A stretch of DNA of 64,000 nt from Bacillus sp. RO1 (GTDB lineage: Bacteria > Bacillota > Bacilli > Bacillales > Bacillaceae_I): assembly GCF_012524115.1 (NCBI RefSeq), contig NZ_JAAZWB010000060.1, forward strand, positions 56,965 through 120,964. Reading direction: 5' to 3'. The position numbers and the translations under genes were made by a program. How positions within the stretch are numbered: the stretch's first letter is position 1; every line of letters begins with the position of its first letter. Positions 1 through 8,488 of the stretch are shown piece by piece. A model generated the notes under the pieces. That model did not search any database. It was not told the origin of the DNA and saw only the letters and a program-made list of their open reading frames with translations.

Positions 1-184
1 CAGCGGCGTCCCTATTTGCTTTTTCAATAGCAAGATTGATGGATTCTATACTATGGCCAAGTACTGTTTCCGCTTTCGTCTCCGATTGGTTTTTCTTGAA
101 TATAGGAGCAACTTTTATGGAAACAGATTCCTTATTTCCTTCTATTAAAGAAAATGATTTTATTAACTTAGACAATGATGTCAT
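1..184 (-). CDS. fliH: FliH, flagellar export ATPase regulator (partial, N-terminal end)
   Basis: Only the first ~60 codons are in the window; the gene runs off the left edge. The reading frame overlaps the fliG stop. Two in-frame starts are possible: ATG at 184 or TTG at 175. The GGAGGAG SD lies about 9 nt before the TTG but only 2 nt before the ATG, so TTG fits the ribosome better, while the ATG start gives MTSLSKLIK. The visible peptide is polar and helical, as expected for the FliH N-terminus, which links the FliI ATPase to the C-ring. Identification rests mainly on its place directly after fliG in the flgB-flgC-fliE-fliF-fliG order; the visible sequence alone would not prove it. Confidence 0.75.
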   Translation of the reverse strand, partial: MTSLSKLIKSFSLIEGNKESVSIKVAPIFKKNQSETKAETVLGHSIESINLAIEKANRDAA

Positions 185-1187
185 CTCCTCCGCCACGAGC
201 AATGACAATTTCCCCTGCTTCTTCAAGCTTTCTAATGATACCTACGATTCTAGATTGGGATTCTTCGACATCCTTTAAGCGAACAGGACCCATGTATTCC
301 ATATCGTCTTTCATGGTTTCTACCATTCGTTTAGACATGTTTTTAAACACAATTTCTTTGACCTCTTCACTGGCAACCTTCAGAGCAAGCATCATGTCTT
401 CATTTTCCACATCACGAATTACTCGCTGTATTGCCATGTTATCAAGCGTAACAATGTCTTCGAATACGAACATTCGTTTCTTGATTTCTTCTGCCAATTC
501 CGGATCTTGAATTTCTAAAGAGTCAAGGATGGTTCTTTCTGTACTTCTGTCTACCTGATTTAACACTTCTACGACAGAATCGATTCCACCTGTGTTTGTA
601 TAATCACGAGTAACGGTAGTAGAAAGCTTTCTTTCAAGAATTTGTTCTACCTCATTTATAATTTCAGGAGATGTACTGTCCATCACTGCAATTCTTTTTG
701 CAATATCTGCCTGTAATTCTTGTGGTAACTCTGATAGTATTTGACCAGACTTTGTCGGTTCCAAGTAGGATAAGACAAGCGCAATCGTTTGTGGGTGTTC
801 GTTTTGTATAAAATTCAGAATCTGAGAAGCGTCCGCTTTTCTAGCAAAGTCAAAGGGCTTAACCTGTAAAGAAGAAGTAAGCCTTGTAATGATTGCTGTT
901 GCCTGGTCTTTACCTAAAGCTTTTTCTAAAACGGTTTTGGCGTAACTAATCCCGCCTTGAGAGATATAATCTTGAGCAAGGGCTATTTGGTGAAACTCTT
1001 CCAGGACATCTTCCTTGATGTGAGAATCGACTGTACGTACCCCGCTGATTTCGAGTGTTAATTTTTCAATTTCTTCTTCTGATAAATGCTTGTAAACGGA
1101 AGCCGAAACATCCGGACCAAGCGAGATCAATAAGATGGCCGCCTTTTGTTTATTCGAAAAGGATTTTGCCTGTGTTGCTTTTGCCAT
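168..1187 (-). CDS. fliG: FliG, flagellar motor switch protein
   Basis: FliG forms the upper ring of the flagellar C-ring, bound to FliF, and its charged C-terminal domain meets the stator to generate torque and switch direction. The 339-residue product has normal length. The N-terminal part (KQKAAILLISLGP, ~13-25) is the FliF-binding domain; the middle holds the EHPQTIALVLSYL helix region typical of the ARM-M domain; the C-terminal third (from ~IVTLDNMAIQRVIRDV) carries the charged torque helix ending MGPVRLKDVEESQ. It follows fliF by 18 nt, with a GGAGG-type SD, and its stop overlaps the start of fliH. Part of the flgB-to-fliH flagellar operon. Confidence 0.97.
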   Translation of the reverse strand: MAKATQAKSFSNKQKAAILLISLGPDVSASVYKHLSEEEIEKLTLEISGVRTVDSHIKEDVLEEFHQIALAQDYISQGGISYAKTVLEKALGKDQATAIITRLTSSLQVKPFDFARKADASQILNFIQNEHPQTIALVLSYLEPTKSGQILSELPQELQADIAKRIAVMDSTSPEIINEVEQILERKLSTTVTRDYTNTGGIDSVVEVLNQVDRSTERTILDSLEIQDPELAEEIKKRMFVFEDIVTLDNMAIQRVIRDVENEDMMLALKVASEEVKEIVFKNMSKRMVETMKDDMEYMGPVRLKDVEESQSRIVGIIRKLEEAGEIVIARGGGDDIIV

Positions 1188-1205
1188 ATTCGTCTCCCTC
1201 CCCTT

Positions 1206-2795
1206 CTATTCCGACAACCATGAACGTAATAGTTTAGCAAATTCATCCGGCTTTTCTTTAGCCATTTTTTCTAGTTGTTTTCGACGCGCTGAACTTTCCG
1301 ACTCTTTTTCATTATTTATATCCGGCACATGGATTTGGACAGTTTCTTCTTCTGTAACCATTACCTCTTCCTCTTCCGCTTTTCCATTACGCTTGAATAG
1401 AAGGAACAATAACAAGAGGATGACAGCAAGGAGAATACCAGCTACAACATATATCCAGGTTGGAATTGCAGAATCTGTCGTTTCTTCCATTTCCACTTTT
1501 CCATTGAACTGCTGAACGGAAACAACAATTTTTTCATCAATGTTAGCTTGTTCAGGGTCATCCCCTAACATGTTTTTATCTATGGTTGTACGGACAATCG
1601 TGCTTAGTATTTGTCTAATATCTTCAATTGTATTTTCTTGCATGGATAATGGATCATCGGCTACAGGAGGCTCCACCATAACCTGGATGCCCAAATCTCT
1701 TACTTTATAAGGGCTTTCTACAATTTCAGACCTGATTCTATTGACTTCATTATTAATTCTTTCTTCCATTCTTTCGTAATCGCCACTGCCATTTCCACCT
1801 CCGGCAACATATGCAGGAATATCTGCTTCTCCAGTTCCCGGCACCCCACCTGCGTTACCTTCACTACCTGTATAACTCTCGGTAATTCTTTCAACACTTA
1901 CAGCAATTCCTTCCATGTTTTCGGGGTCCACTGGTGTTACAGTGTTTTCTTCCCTTGCTTCCTGGGTAAAATCTATATCAGTTGTCACAGAGACAACCAC
2001 TTTGTTATAGCCCATCATCATTCCGAGCATCTGCTGGACCTGTCTTTGAATGTCTCTCTCAATTTCCTTCTTTAATTCCAGTTGCGTGGATGCATTAAAG
2101 GTACTGCCAGAATTTTGGTTATTTTTTAAATCAAAATACTCAAAGTTTTGGTTCATGATGACGATATTATCAGTAGATAAGTTAGGAATACTTTTTGATA
2201 CTAGATGGTATAGCGCATTAACATTATTCTGGTCAAATTGATATCCAGGATCATTTTCAATTACGATGGATGCTGATGCCACTTGAGTCGATTCTCTTAC
2301 GAATACTCCTTCTTCTGGAAGGCTGAGCATGACCTGGGCATCTTTCACCCCTTCAATACTTTTCACTAAATTCGCTAGCTCTGTTTGCATGGCGTCTAGC
2401 TTCATTATTCGAAATTCGTTGTCTGTCATTCCAAATCCTGATCTTTCGCCAAAAAAACCATAATCGATGCTGCCGCTTTTCGGAAGACCTTCGGCAGCCA
2501 ATTCCACTTTCAATGAATCTACCGATTGTTGAGGAACCAAGATTGCGGTACCGTTATTAGTTATCTGTGATTGGATGCCCCTACCATCTAACACTTCTTT
2601 AATTTGCCCTGTTTCCTGAACGGTCAAATCTTTGTATAGAGGGGCCATGTCTGTCTTGTTCAAAAAGTACACAATTGCGATTATTGCAAAAAAGGATACG
2701 ATAACTGTACTGACCATCGCTGTCTTTTGAGCTTTTGATCTATTCGTCCAAAAGGAAAAAGTTTTTGTCTTTATTTCTTGTAATCTCTCTTTCAT
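1206..2795 (-). CDS. fliF: FliF, flagellar MS-ring protein
   Basis: FliF builds the membrane-embedded MS ring, the base of the flagellum and housing of the export gate. The 529-residue product has a transmembrane helix near residues 27-46, ring-building motifs in the N-terminal half (EGLPKSGSIDYG, FGMTDNEF), a Gly/Ser-rich insertion in the middle (around YTGSEGNAGGVPGTGEAD), a second transmembrane segment near residues 440-468 and a short acidic C-terminal tail that binds FliG. The GGGGG SD sits 8-9 nt before the ATG and directly abuts a hairpin. The 141-nt gap to fliE is unusually long for this tightly packed operon and holds two hairpins (separate entries). Confidence 0.97.
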   Translation of the reverse strand: MKERLQEIKTKTFSFWTNRSKAQKTAMVSTVIVSFFAIIAIVYFLNKTDMAPLYKDLTVQETGQIKEVLDGRGIQSQITNNGTAILVPQQSVDSLKVELAAEGLPKSGSIDYGFFGERSGFGMTDNEFRIMKLDAMQTELANLVKSIEGVKDAQVMLSLPEEGVFVRESTQVASASIVIENDPGYQFDQNNVNALYHLVSKSIPNLSTDNIVIMNQNFEYFDLKNNQNSGSTFNASTQLELKKEIERDIQRQVQQMLGMMMGYNKVVVSVTTDIDFTQEAREENTVTPVDPENMEGIAVSVERITESYTGSEGNAGGVPGTGEADIPAYVAGGGNGSGDYERMEERINNEVNRIRSEIVESPYKVRDLGIQVMVEPPVADDPLSMQENTIEDIRQILSTIVRTTIDKNMLGDDPEQANIDEKIVVSVQQFNGKVEMEETTDSAIPTWIYVVAGILLAVILLLLFLLFKRNGKAEEEEVMVTEEETVQIHVPDINNEKESESSARRKQLEKMAKEKPDEFAKLLRSWLSE

Positions 2796-2809
2796 TACGT
2801 CAATTCCCC

Positions 2810-2849
2810 CGGTTATTATCTTGCAGCAAAGTTATGCAGTAAATAACCG
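2810..2849 (-). promoter_or_regulatory. Hairpin abutting the fliF ribosome binding site
   Basis: CGGTTATT and AATAACCG pair perfectly over 8 bp across a 24-nt loop that can itself fold weakly (CTGCAT/TTGCTGCA). On the minus strand the 3' arm runs straight into the GGGGG SD of fliF. There is no T-tract, so it is not an ordinary terminator. It may affect fliF translation or protect a processed 5' end; the function is inferred. Confidence 0.4.
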
Positions 2850-2874
2850 CATTATTTTCTATCTGTAAGATCGC

Positions 2875-2892
2875 TGTCACTGTTGGGTGACA
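2875..2892 (-). promoter_or_regulatory. Small inverted repeat between fliE and fliF
   Basis: TGTCAC and GTGACA form a perfect 6-bp stem with a 6-nt loop in the fliE-fliF gap. No run of T follows. Role unknown; together with the hairpin at 2810-2849 it makes this intergenic stretch structured. Confidence 0.3.
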
Positions 2893-2936
2893 ATAGGTTA
2901 TTTATGTATCTATTTTTTAGCATAGTTCCAAGTGTC

Positions 2937-3233
2937 TTACACTTGCATTCTCATGATTTCCTGATATGCTTCTACACCCTTGTTTCTTACTTCCATCGTA
3001 AGCGACATGGCTACACTTGCCTTTTGCTGGGCAATCAATACGTCATGGAGTTCTACTCCTTCATTATTGACGAGCTTGGTAGTAATTTGATTGGATGCTA
3101 CTTGTGCATTGTTGACTTCATTCAAAGCATCCTTCAAATAGGTAGAAAACTGTTGATGCACATCGCCACTGGTTTTCTGAACACTATTTAGATTCTGAAA
3201 CATCTGATTAGAATTTGCTATTTTAGTAATCAT
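2937..3233 (-). CDS. fliE: FliE, flagellar hook-basal body protein
   Basis: FliE joins the MS ring to the proximal rod and is needed for export of rod proteins. The 98-residue product matches family length. The C-terminal half (HDVLIAQQKASVAMSLTMEV then RNKGVEAYQEIMRMQV) is the typical FliE helix pair. The start has a GGAGGG SD 8 nt upstream and lies 15 nt after flgC. It is third in the flgB-flgC-fliE-fliF-fliG-fliH order. Confidence 0.96.
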   Translation of the reverse strand: MITKIANSNQMFQNLNSVQKTSGDVHQQFSTYLKDALNEVNNAQVASNQITTKLVNNEGVELHDVLIAQQKASVAMSLTMEVRNKGVEAYQEIMRMQV

Positions 3234-3248
3234 CTATTAACCCTCCAC

Positions 3249-3701
3249 CTATTTACCAAGTTCCAGCGTTTTCATCATGATCCCTTTAGAAGCATTAAAT
3301 ACCGTTACATTGGCTTCATAAGACCTTGATGCACTCATTAGGTCCACCATTTCTTTTAGAGGATCGACATTCGGGAGCTGAACATATCCTTCTTCATTTG
3401 CATCCGGGTGCTCCGGCTCGAACATAAGGCGGAAAGGAGCATCATCCTCTTTTATCCTTGTCACTTTCACGCCACTACCAAATCCATTACCTGTTCCAGA
3501 AGCTTTTTGCAAATAGGATTGGAAACTGTTTTCCTTTGGTGCAGTTTCCACCAACTTCCTCCTGTAAGGTTCCCACTGCCCGTTGCGGTATTCACCTCGT
3601 GTTGAATCAACATTTGCCATGTTAGAGGATATGACATCCATTCTGAGCCTCTGGGCTGTCAGTGCAGAAGCAGAGATATTCATGCTTTTAAACATAGACA
3701 T
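3249..3701 (-). CDS. flgC: FlgC, flagellar proximal rod protein
   Basis: FlgC is one of the rod subunits that cross the cell wall. The 150-residue product starts MSMFKSMNISASALTAQ and has the rod/hook signature SSNMANVDSTR near residue 28, followed by the C-terminal helix ending LMSASRSYEANVTVFNASKG. The chosen ATG (3701) overlaps the flgB stop as TGATG and has GGAGG at 9 nt; an upstream GTG at 3704 is an alternative that adds one residue. Translational coupling to flgB is likely. Confidence 0.96.
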   Translation of the reverse strand: MSMFKSMNISASALTAQRLRMDVISSNMANVDSTRGEYRNGQWEPYRRKLVETAPKENSFQSYLQKASGTGNGFGSGVKVTRIKEDDAPFRLMFEPEHPDANEEGYVQLPNVDPLKEMVDLMSASRSYEANVTVFNASKGIMMKTLELGK

Positions 3702-4090
3702 CACGATCTACCTCCTTTAATCACGTTCTGAAGCGATTGAAACTTCCCGCTCATTTGATCGATTAAGGTGTAATAATAAATTTGATTTTCAGCCAAGTCT
3801 GACATTTCTTTATCTATGTCGACATTATTGCCGTTATGTGAGTAGGAATACGATGTGCTATCCATTCTAAAAGCGTTATTTGAACTGCCCGAAAATTCTC
3901 TATGTCTGTTATCTGTCTTATTTGCTGTAAGTGCTTTTTGGTAAGTTTCTCCAAAAGTAGGCTTTATTTCTTTGCGTTTGAAATTTGGTGTATCAACGTT
4001 TGCGATATTATGTGAAATGGCTTTATGTTTTGCACCTGAATACTGTATACCTTTTTCCAATGCTTGGATTGATGTCGAAAAAATATTCAT
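3701..4090 (-). CDS. flgB: FlgB, flagellar proximal rod protein
   Basis: FlgB is the first rod subunit above the MS ring and the first gene of this flagellar operon. The 129-residue product equals the usual length when the ATG at 4090 is used (preceded by GGGGG). It carries the rod signature HNIANVDTPNFKRKE near residue 27 and the C-terminal helix KEMSDLAENQIYYYTLIDQM. Upstream lies an AT-rich region and then a repeat pair and the codY terminator, so the flagellar genes have their own promoter and do not depend only on read-through from codY. Confidence 0.95.
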   Translation of the reverse strand: MNIFSTSIQALEKGIQYSGAKHKAISHNIANVDTPNFKRKEIKPTFGETYQKALTANKTDNRHREFSGSSNNAFRMDSTSYSYSHNGNNVDIDKEMSDLAENQIYYYTLIDQMSGKFQSLQNVIKGGRS

Positions 4091-4296
4091 TAGTACCCCC
4101 ATAAACAAATCTTTTGTTACGAATTATATATATTTGTCGAATTATGTATGTATGCTTTTATTGTAAATTAAGGTAACCAATATGTCTATGTGTCAATTGT
4201 TAAAAAAAATCGTCAATTTGGCTCATTTTACCCACTAGGTACATAGACCTATAACTATATCAGAATAAGAAAGGTCCTATAAATAACTTGTTCGCC
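4091..4296 (-). promoter_or_regulatory. AT-rich promoter region of the flagellar operon
   Basis: About 200 bp between the flgB start and the repeat pair. On the minus strand a TTGACA (4191-4196) is the best -35 candidate, but the hexamer 17 nt downstream is a poor -10, so the true promoter is not resolved by eye. No clear SigD site (TAAA-N15-GCCGATAT) and no clear CodY box were seen. Confidence 0.35.
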
Positions 4297-4639
4297 GCTG
4301 TTGATTTCCGCAATTGGCTTCGCTTTCCTATTGGCACTGCTGGAGCCTCCTCGGCCTTAGCCTGCGGGGTCTCCACCTAGCGCTATCTCCCTCAGGAGTC
4401 TTCGCATTTTGCTCCAATCCACAGCTAGAAATCGTAAGTAAAAAAGGTTATCACTATTTCAGTTAACCCGGTTAGTATACTTTCCATTAACCTCCGAAGA
4501 ATGAGATTACCTTGATGATTGGAGTGGAAGGCGCGTAGACGCCCGCGGGAGGAAGGGACAGGTGAGACCCCTGAAGCGTTGTGAGGAGGCTCACGGACCG
4601 CCCGCAGGCAAGCGAAGCGCCTGGAACGGAAATCAACGG
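4297..4639. repeat. Composite structured repeat, inverted pair (copy 1)
   Basis: Two related ~125-bp modules face each other: module A at 4297-4425 (GCTGTTGATTTCCG ... GCTCCAATCCACAGC) and module B at 4512-4639, a diverged reverse complement. They are separated by ~89 bp that resembles the spacers of the other pairs. The pair lies 27 bp past the codY terminator. In module A the core stem reads TGGAG/CTCCA, where other copies have TTGAG/CTCAA. No protein is encoded. See findings. Confidence 0.85.
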
Positions 4640-4665
4640 TTTATATACTCCCTCAAGTTAAACCA

Positions 4666-4713
4666 AAAAGGGTCTGACTCTTCTGCATGTTGCAGATAGG
4701 AGTCAGACCCTTA
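4666..4713 (-). terminator. codY terminator
   Basis: A long stem (AAGGGTCTGACTC pairing with GAGTCAGACCCTT) with an inner CTGCA/TGCAG stem, followed on the minus strand by TTTTT. It starts 15 nt after the codY stop and ends the topA/trmFO-xerC-hslV-hslU-codY unit. The flanking A and T runs allow it to act in both directions. Confidence 0.9.
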
Positions 4714-4727
4714 TTCTATGGTTATTA

Positions 4728-5507
4728 TTAATGTGATTTAAGTTTGGAAAGTTCAAATAGGAACTTGTCGTTTAGGACTTTAATGTAAGTACCTTTCATT
4801 CCTAGTGAACGGGATTCGATTACACCAGCACTTTCTAATTTTCTCAGAGCGTTAACGATAACAGAACGAGTGATTCCCACACGGTCCGCAATTTTACTTG
4901 CTACTAGAAGACCTTCTTTTCCATCAAGCTCTTCAAAGATATGCTCAATTGCTTCAAGCTCACTGTAAGATAGAGAGCTGATTGCCATTTGTACAACAGC
5001 TTTGCTTCTTGCTTCTTCTTCAATTTCTTCTGCTTTCTCACGTAGAATTTCCATACCTACAACGGTCGCACCATATTCCGCCAAGATTAAATCATCATCA
5101 GAGAATGGCTCTTGAAGACGTGCAAGGATAAGAGTACCTAAACGCTCTCCTCCACCGATAATTGGTACGATTGTCGTTAAACCTGATTTGAATAATTCCT
5201 TGTTCTCTACAGGGAAAGCTGTATATTCACTTTCCACATCCAAGTTTGAAGATGTTTCAGAGATATTGAATAAGTTTTTTGTATACTCTTCAGGGAATTG
5301 ACGATCTTCAAGCATCTTGATCATACGCTCGTTCTCAATCTGTTGGTTAATGGAATAGCCTAATAGTTTTCCACGGCGGGATAATACAAAAACATTTGCT
5401 TCAATAACATTGCAAAGTGTTTCCGACATTTCCTTAAAGTTAACTGGTTTACCAGCCGCTCTTTGCAGCATAGCATTGATGGTTCTTGTTTTTTGTAATA
5501 ATGGCAT
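4728..5507 (-). CDS. codY: CodY, GTP- and branched-chain amino acid-sensing global repressor
   Basis: CodY binds DNA when loaded with isoleucine/valine/leucine and GTP and represses amino-acid uptake, biosynthesis and many stationary-phase genes. The 259-residue product is full length and very close to the B. subtilis protein. Residues ~1-155 are the GAF effector domain ([39 protein letters not shown]); the rest is a winged helix-turn-helix ([20 protein letters not shown], ~204-223). The start [11 protein letters not shown] has GGAGG upstream and lies 25 nt after hslU. It is the last gene of its operon. A candidate CodY target in this same window is sucC. Confidence 0.99.
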   Translation of the reverse strand: MPLLQKTRTINAMLQRAAGKPVNFKEMSETLCNVIEANVFVLSRRGKLLGYSINQQIENERMIKMLEDRQFPEEYTKNLFNISETSSNLDVESEYTAFPVENKELFKSGLTTIVPIIGGGERLGTLILARLQEPFSDDDLILAEYGATVVGMEILREKAEEIEEEARSKAVVQMAISSLSYSELEAIEHIFEELDGKEGLLVASKIADRVGITRSVIVNALRKLESAGVIESRSLGMKGTYIKVLNDKFLFELSKLKSH

Positions 5508-5532
5508 GTTTATTTCCTCCTAAAAATCTGCT

Positions 5533-6933
5533 CTATAAAATAAATTGGCTTAAATCTTTATTTTTTACAATATTACCTAGTTTTTCGTCCACATATTTCG
5601 GTGTGATGACGATTTTCTCTAGATTGATATCCGGCGCTTCAAATGATAGGTCCTCCAACAACTTCTCTAGAATCGTATGAAGTCGACGGGCACCGATATT
5701 ATCAGTATCTTGGTTCACTTGGAACGCTACTTCAGCTAGTTTACGAATAGCATCGTCAGAAAATTCGACTTTTATACCTTCCGTTTCCAATAATGCCGTA
5801 TATTGTTTAAGTAAAGCATTATCCGGCTCGACTAAAATTCTTACAAAATCATCTATGGATAGTTTGGTCAATTCCACACGAATCGGAAAGCGACCTTGCA
5901 ATTCCGGAATGAGATCAGATGGCTTGGCGATATGGAAGGCACCGGCTGAAATAAATAAAACATGATCTGTCTTTACTTGGCCGTATTTTGTGACAACGGT
6001 TGATCCTTCCACAATTGGAAGAATATCACGTTGTACACCTTCCCGAGATACATCCGCGGAAGAACCACTGTTCTTTTTCGCGATTTTATCGATTTCATCA
6101 ATGAAAATGATCCCACTTTGTTCTGCTCGGTTCACAGCTTCTTGAGTCACTTCATCCATATCAATGAGCTTTTGTGCTTCTTCATGGGCAAGAACCGGTC
6201 TTGCCTCACGGACTGTAAGCTTTCTTTTCTTCGTTTTCTTCGGCATTAGATTACTTAGGGCATCCTGCATGTTCATGCCCATTTGTTCCATACCCGAGCC
6301 TTGTAACATATCAAACATGGACCCTTGCTGTTCTTCCACTTCCACCGTCACATAACGGTCTTCTAGTTCACCTAGAGCAAGTTGATGGGCCACTCTTCTT
6401 CTTTGTTCTTTAATAGATACTTCTTCTTGCTTTTCCTGCTCATCCGTATCATTTGAGCTTGCATTTCCTCCAAAAAACATCTCAAGCGGATTTTTATATG
6501 ACGCGCTTTTTTGTTTGCCTGGAACCAATAGTTCCACCAATCGCTTGTTTGCATTTTCCAAGGCTTTTTCTTTCACACTCGCCATCTTTTCTTCTTTTAC
6601 AAGACGGACGGATGTTTCCACCAAATCGCGTACCATTGATTCAACATCACGGCCCACATAGCCTACTTCTGTGAACTTCGTTGCTTCTACTTTGATGAAT
6701 GGCGCACCAACAAGCTTTGCGATTCTGCGGGCAATTTCGGTCTTTCCGACACCAGTCGGTCCGATCATTAGAATGTTCTTAGGAACTACTTCATCCCGAA
6801 GGCTGCCTTTAAGCAGGCTCCTTCTATATCTGTTTCTAAGAGCAACCGCAACCGCTTTTTTCGCATTGGTCTGACCTACAATATATTGATCGAGCATATC
6901 TACTATTTGCCTAGGGGTTAATTTTGTACTCAT
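5533..6933 (-). CDS. hslU: HslU/ClpY, ATPase subunit of the HslUV protease
   Basis: This AAA+ unfoldase feeds substrates to HslV. Visible motifs are Walker [10 protein letters not shown] (~59-67), the pore motif GYVGRD, the Walker B/DEIDK region [11 protein letters not shown], and the C-terminal tail NKDLSQFIL that inserts into HslV. The charged, Met-rich I-domain occupies ~110-245. The ATG at 6933 gives 466 residues, as in relatives; a GTG two codons upstream is the alternative. It follows hslV by 17 nt and precedes codY. Confidence 0.98.
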   Translation of the reverse strand: MSTKLTPRQIVDMLDQYIVGQTNAKKAVAVALRNRYRRSLLKGSLRDEVVPKNILMIGPTGVGKTEIARRIAKLVGAPFIKVEATKFTEVGYVGRDVESMVRDLVETSVRLVKEEKMASVKEKALENANKRLVELLVPGKQKSASYKNPLEMFFGGNASSNDTDEQEKQEEVSIKEQRRRVAHQLALGELEDRYVTVEVEEQQGSMFDMLQGSGMEQMGMNMQDALSNLMPKKTKKRKLTVREARPVLAHEEAQKLIDMDEVTQEAVNRAEQSGIIFIDEIDKIAKKNSGSSADVSREGVQRDILPIVEGSTVVTKYGQVKTDHVLFISAGAFHIAKPSDLIPELQGRFPIRVELTKLSIDDFVRILVEPDNALLKQYTALLETEGIKVEFSDDAIRKLAEVAFQVNQDTDNIGARRLHTILEKLLEDLSFEAPDINLEKIVITPKYVDEKLGNIVKNKDLSQFIL

Positions 6934-6950
6934 GTTCACAACCGCCTTTT

Positions 6951-7493
6951 CTATAGTTCTTCTACAATGATATTGTCATTCGTGTACACGCAAATCTCTC
7001 CAGCTGTTTCCAAGGAGGCTTTTGCTATCTCACGTGCTGTCATATGCTCGCCTGCATATCTTTTTAAAGCACGGCCTGCAGAAAGTGCATAGTTTCCACC
7101 TGAACCAATGGCAAGTATCCCGTCGTCAGGTTCAATAACTTCACCAGTTCCGGATACTAACAGCATGCTGGACTCATCCATTACAATCAACATCGCTTCC
7201 AATTTCCTCAACACTTTATCACTTCGCCATTCTTTGGCAAGCTCAACTGCTGAACGCTGGATATTGCCGTTATATTCCTCCAGCTTTGCCTCGAACATTT
7301 CAAACAAGGTAAATGCATCTGCCACAGATCCTGCAAAACCAGCTAGAATCCTTCCGTTGAAAAGCTTGCGCACTTTGCGTGCTGTATGCTTCATAACAAC
7401 TGCGTTTCCAAATGTAACCTGACCGTCACCTGACATTGCGCATCGTCCCTTATGTTGGACCGCAAATATCGTAGTAGCATGAAATGATGACAT
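6951..7493 (-). CDS. hslV: HslV/ClpQ, peptidase subunit of the HslUV protease
   Basis: An N-terminal-nucleophile peptidase that forms a double ring capped by HslU. The ATG at 7493 was chosen (GGAGGATC, 8 nt away), giving 180 residues starting [17 protein letters not shown]; longer upstream starts have no SD. In most bacteria the nucleophile after Met removal is Thr, but here, as in B. subtilis, it is Ser, so this belongs to the serine-type ClpQ branch. The conserved [11 protein letters not shown] and [12 protein letters not shown] blocks are present. Sits between xerC and hslU in the codY operon. Confidence 0.97.
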   Translation of the reverse strand: MSSFHATTIFAVQHKGRCAMSGDGQVTFGNAVVMKHTARKVRKLFNGRILAGFAGSVADAFTLFEMFEAKLEEYNGNIQRSAVELAKEWRSDKVLRKLEAMLIVMDESSMLLVSGTGEVIEPDDGILAIGSGGNYALSAGRALKRYAGEHMTAREIAKASLETAGEICVYTNDNIIVEEL

Positions 7494-7515
7494 GAAATGA
7501 TCCTCCAATCGTTCC

Positions 7516-8424
7516 TCATGCACGAGGATGAAATTGATTATACGTCTTTTGCAAATGTTCTTTCGTCACATGTGTATAGATCTGGGTGGATGATAAACTG
7601 GCATGTCCGAGCAATTCTTGCACTACACGAAGGTCTGCTCCTTCATTTAACATATGCGTGGCAAAAGTATGCCTGAGCATATGTGGGCTAATATGTAAAG
7701 TTGAGCATGCCTGTTGTACCATGTCATTAAGTATTAGCCTTACACCACGGGGAGTAAGGGGACCTCCACGGAAATTTAGAAAAAGATGCTTGGTGGAATT
7801 CGGCGTTTTTTGCTTTTCAAGCAGTGATTTGCGTCCGTCTTCCAAATAGGTCTTCATTGCATCTTGAGCAAAACTTCCGAAAGGTATATAACGCTGTTTG
7901 TTCCCTTTTCCAGTGACTAAGATGGTACCGACTTGAAAGTCAATATCTTGAACTTGAATGTGACAACATTCACTAATACGGATGCCAGTGGCATAGAGCA
8001 ACTCTAGCAGCGCTTGATTCCTCTGACCTAGCGGTGTTGCCAAATCTGATACAGCAAACAACTTATCCAGCTCTTCACTGTAGAGGAACTGTGGAAGTCG
8101 CTTTTCCTGTTTTGGCAAGGAAACACTGCTAAACGGGTTTTGCTCCACTTTTTCTTCTCGGAGAAGAAACTTATAGAAGCTGCGCAAGCTTGATGTTTTT
8201 CTTGCTACTGATTTTCGTGCGAGCTTTTTTTGATGGAGCCTGGTTAAATACATTCTTGCTTCTGTATGAGTGACTTCATTGATGCTTGAAATGGCTTCCT
8301 CTTTCATAAAATCAAAAAAATCTTCAATATCCTTTTGATAAAATACAATAGTATATTTTGAGTAATTTTTTTCAATTTGTAAATATTCTAGAAAAGAAAT
8401 TAATGGAACTTTAACATTTTGCAT
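7516..8424 (-). CDS. xerC: XerC-type tyrosine recombinase (CodV)
   Basis: Together with XerD it resolves chromosome dimers at dif. The 302-residue product has an N-terminal SAM-like core-binding domain (~10-95) and a C-terminal catalytic domain with the full set of residues: Arg in ATGIRISEC, the [12 protein letters not shown] box (H-x-x-R), His in [15 protein letters not shown] and the nucleophile Tyr in that same segment. The ATG at 8424 is preceded by GAGGTGAT; the longer upstream start has no SD. The position between trmFO and hslV matches codV of B. subtilis. Confidence 0.95.
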   Translation of the reverse strand: MQNVKVPLISFLEYLQIEKNYSKYTIVFYQKDIEDFFDFMKEEAISSINEVTHTEARMYLTRLHQKKLARKSVARKTSSLRSFYKFLLREEKVEQNPFSSVSLPKQEKRLPQFLYSEELDKLFAVSDLATPLGQRNQALLELLYATGIRISECCHIQVQDIDFQVGTILVTGKGNKQRYIPFGSFAQDAMKTYLEDGRKSLLEKQKTPNSTKHLFLNFRGGPLTPRGVRLILNDMVQQACSTLHISPHMLRHTFATHMLNEGADLRVVQELLGHASLSSTQIYTHVTKEHLQKTYNQFHPRA

Positions 8425-8437
8425 ACTTATCACCTCA

Positions 8438-8476
8438 CAAGGGCTACTAAATATTATCACAATTTAGTAGCCCTTG
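8438..8476 (-). promoter_or_regulatory. Perfect 15-bp hairpin between trmFO and xerC, touching the xerC SD
   Basis: CAAGGGCTACTAAAT and ATTTAGTAGCCCTTG pair without mismatch around a 9-nt loop. In the transcript the 3' arm ends one nucleotide before the GAGGTG SD of xerC, and no T-run follows, so it is not a standard terminator. It starts 12 nt after the trmFO stop. Likely an RNA stability or processing element, or a protein-binding site; the role is inferred. Confidence 0.7.
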
Positions 8477-8488
8477 CAATTAATTTGA

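Noticed and set aside
4091..4296. SigD promoter or CodY box for the flagellar operon
   Set aside because: No sequence close to either consensus was found by eye.
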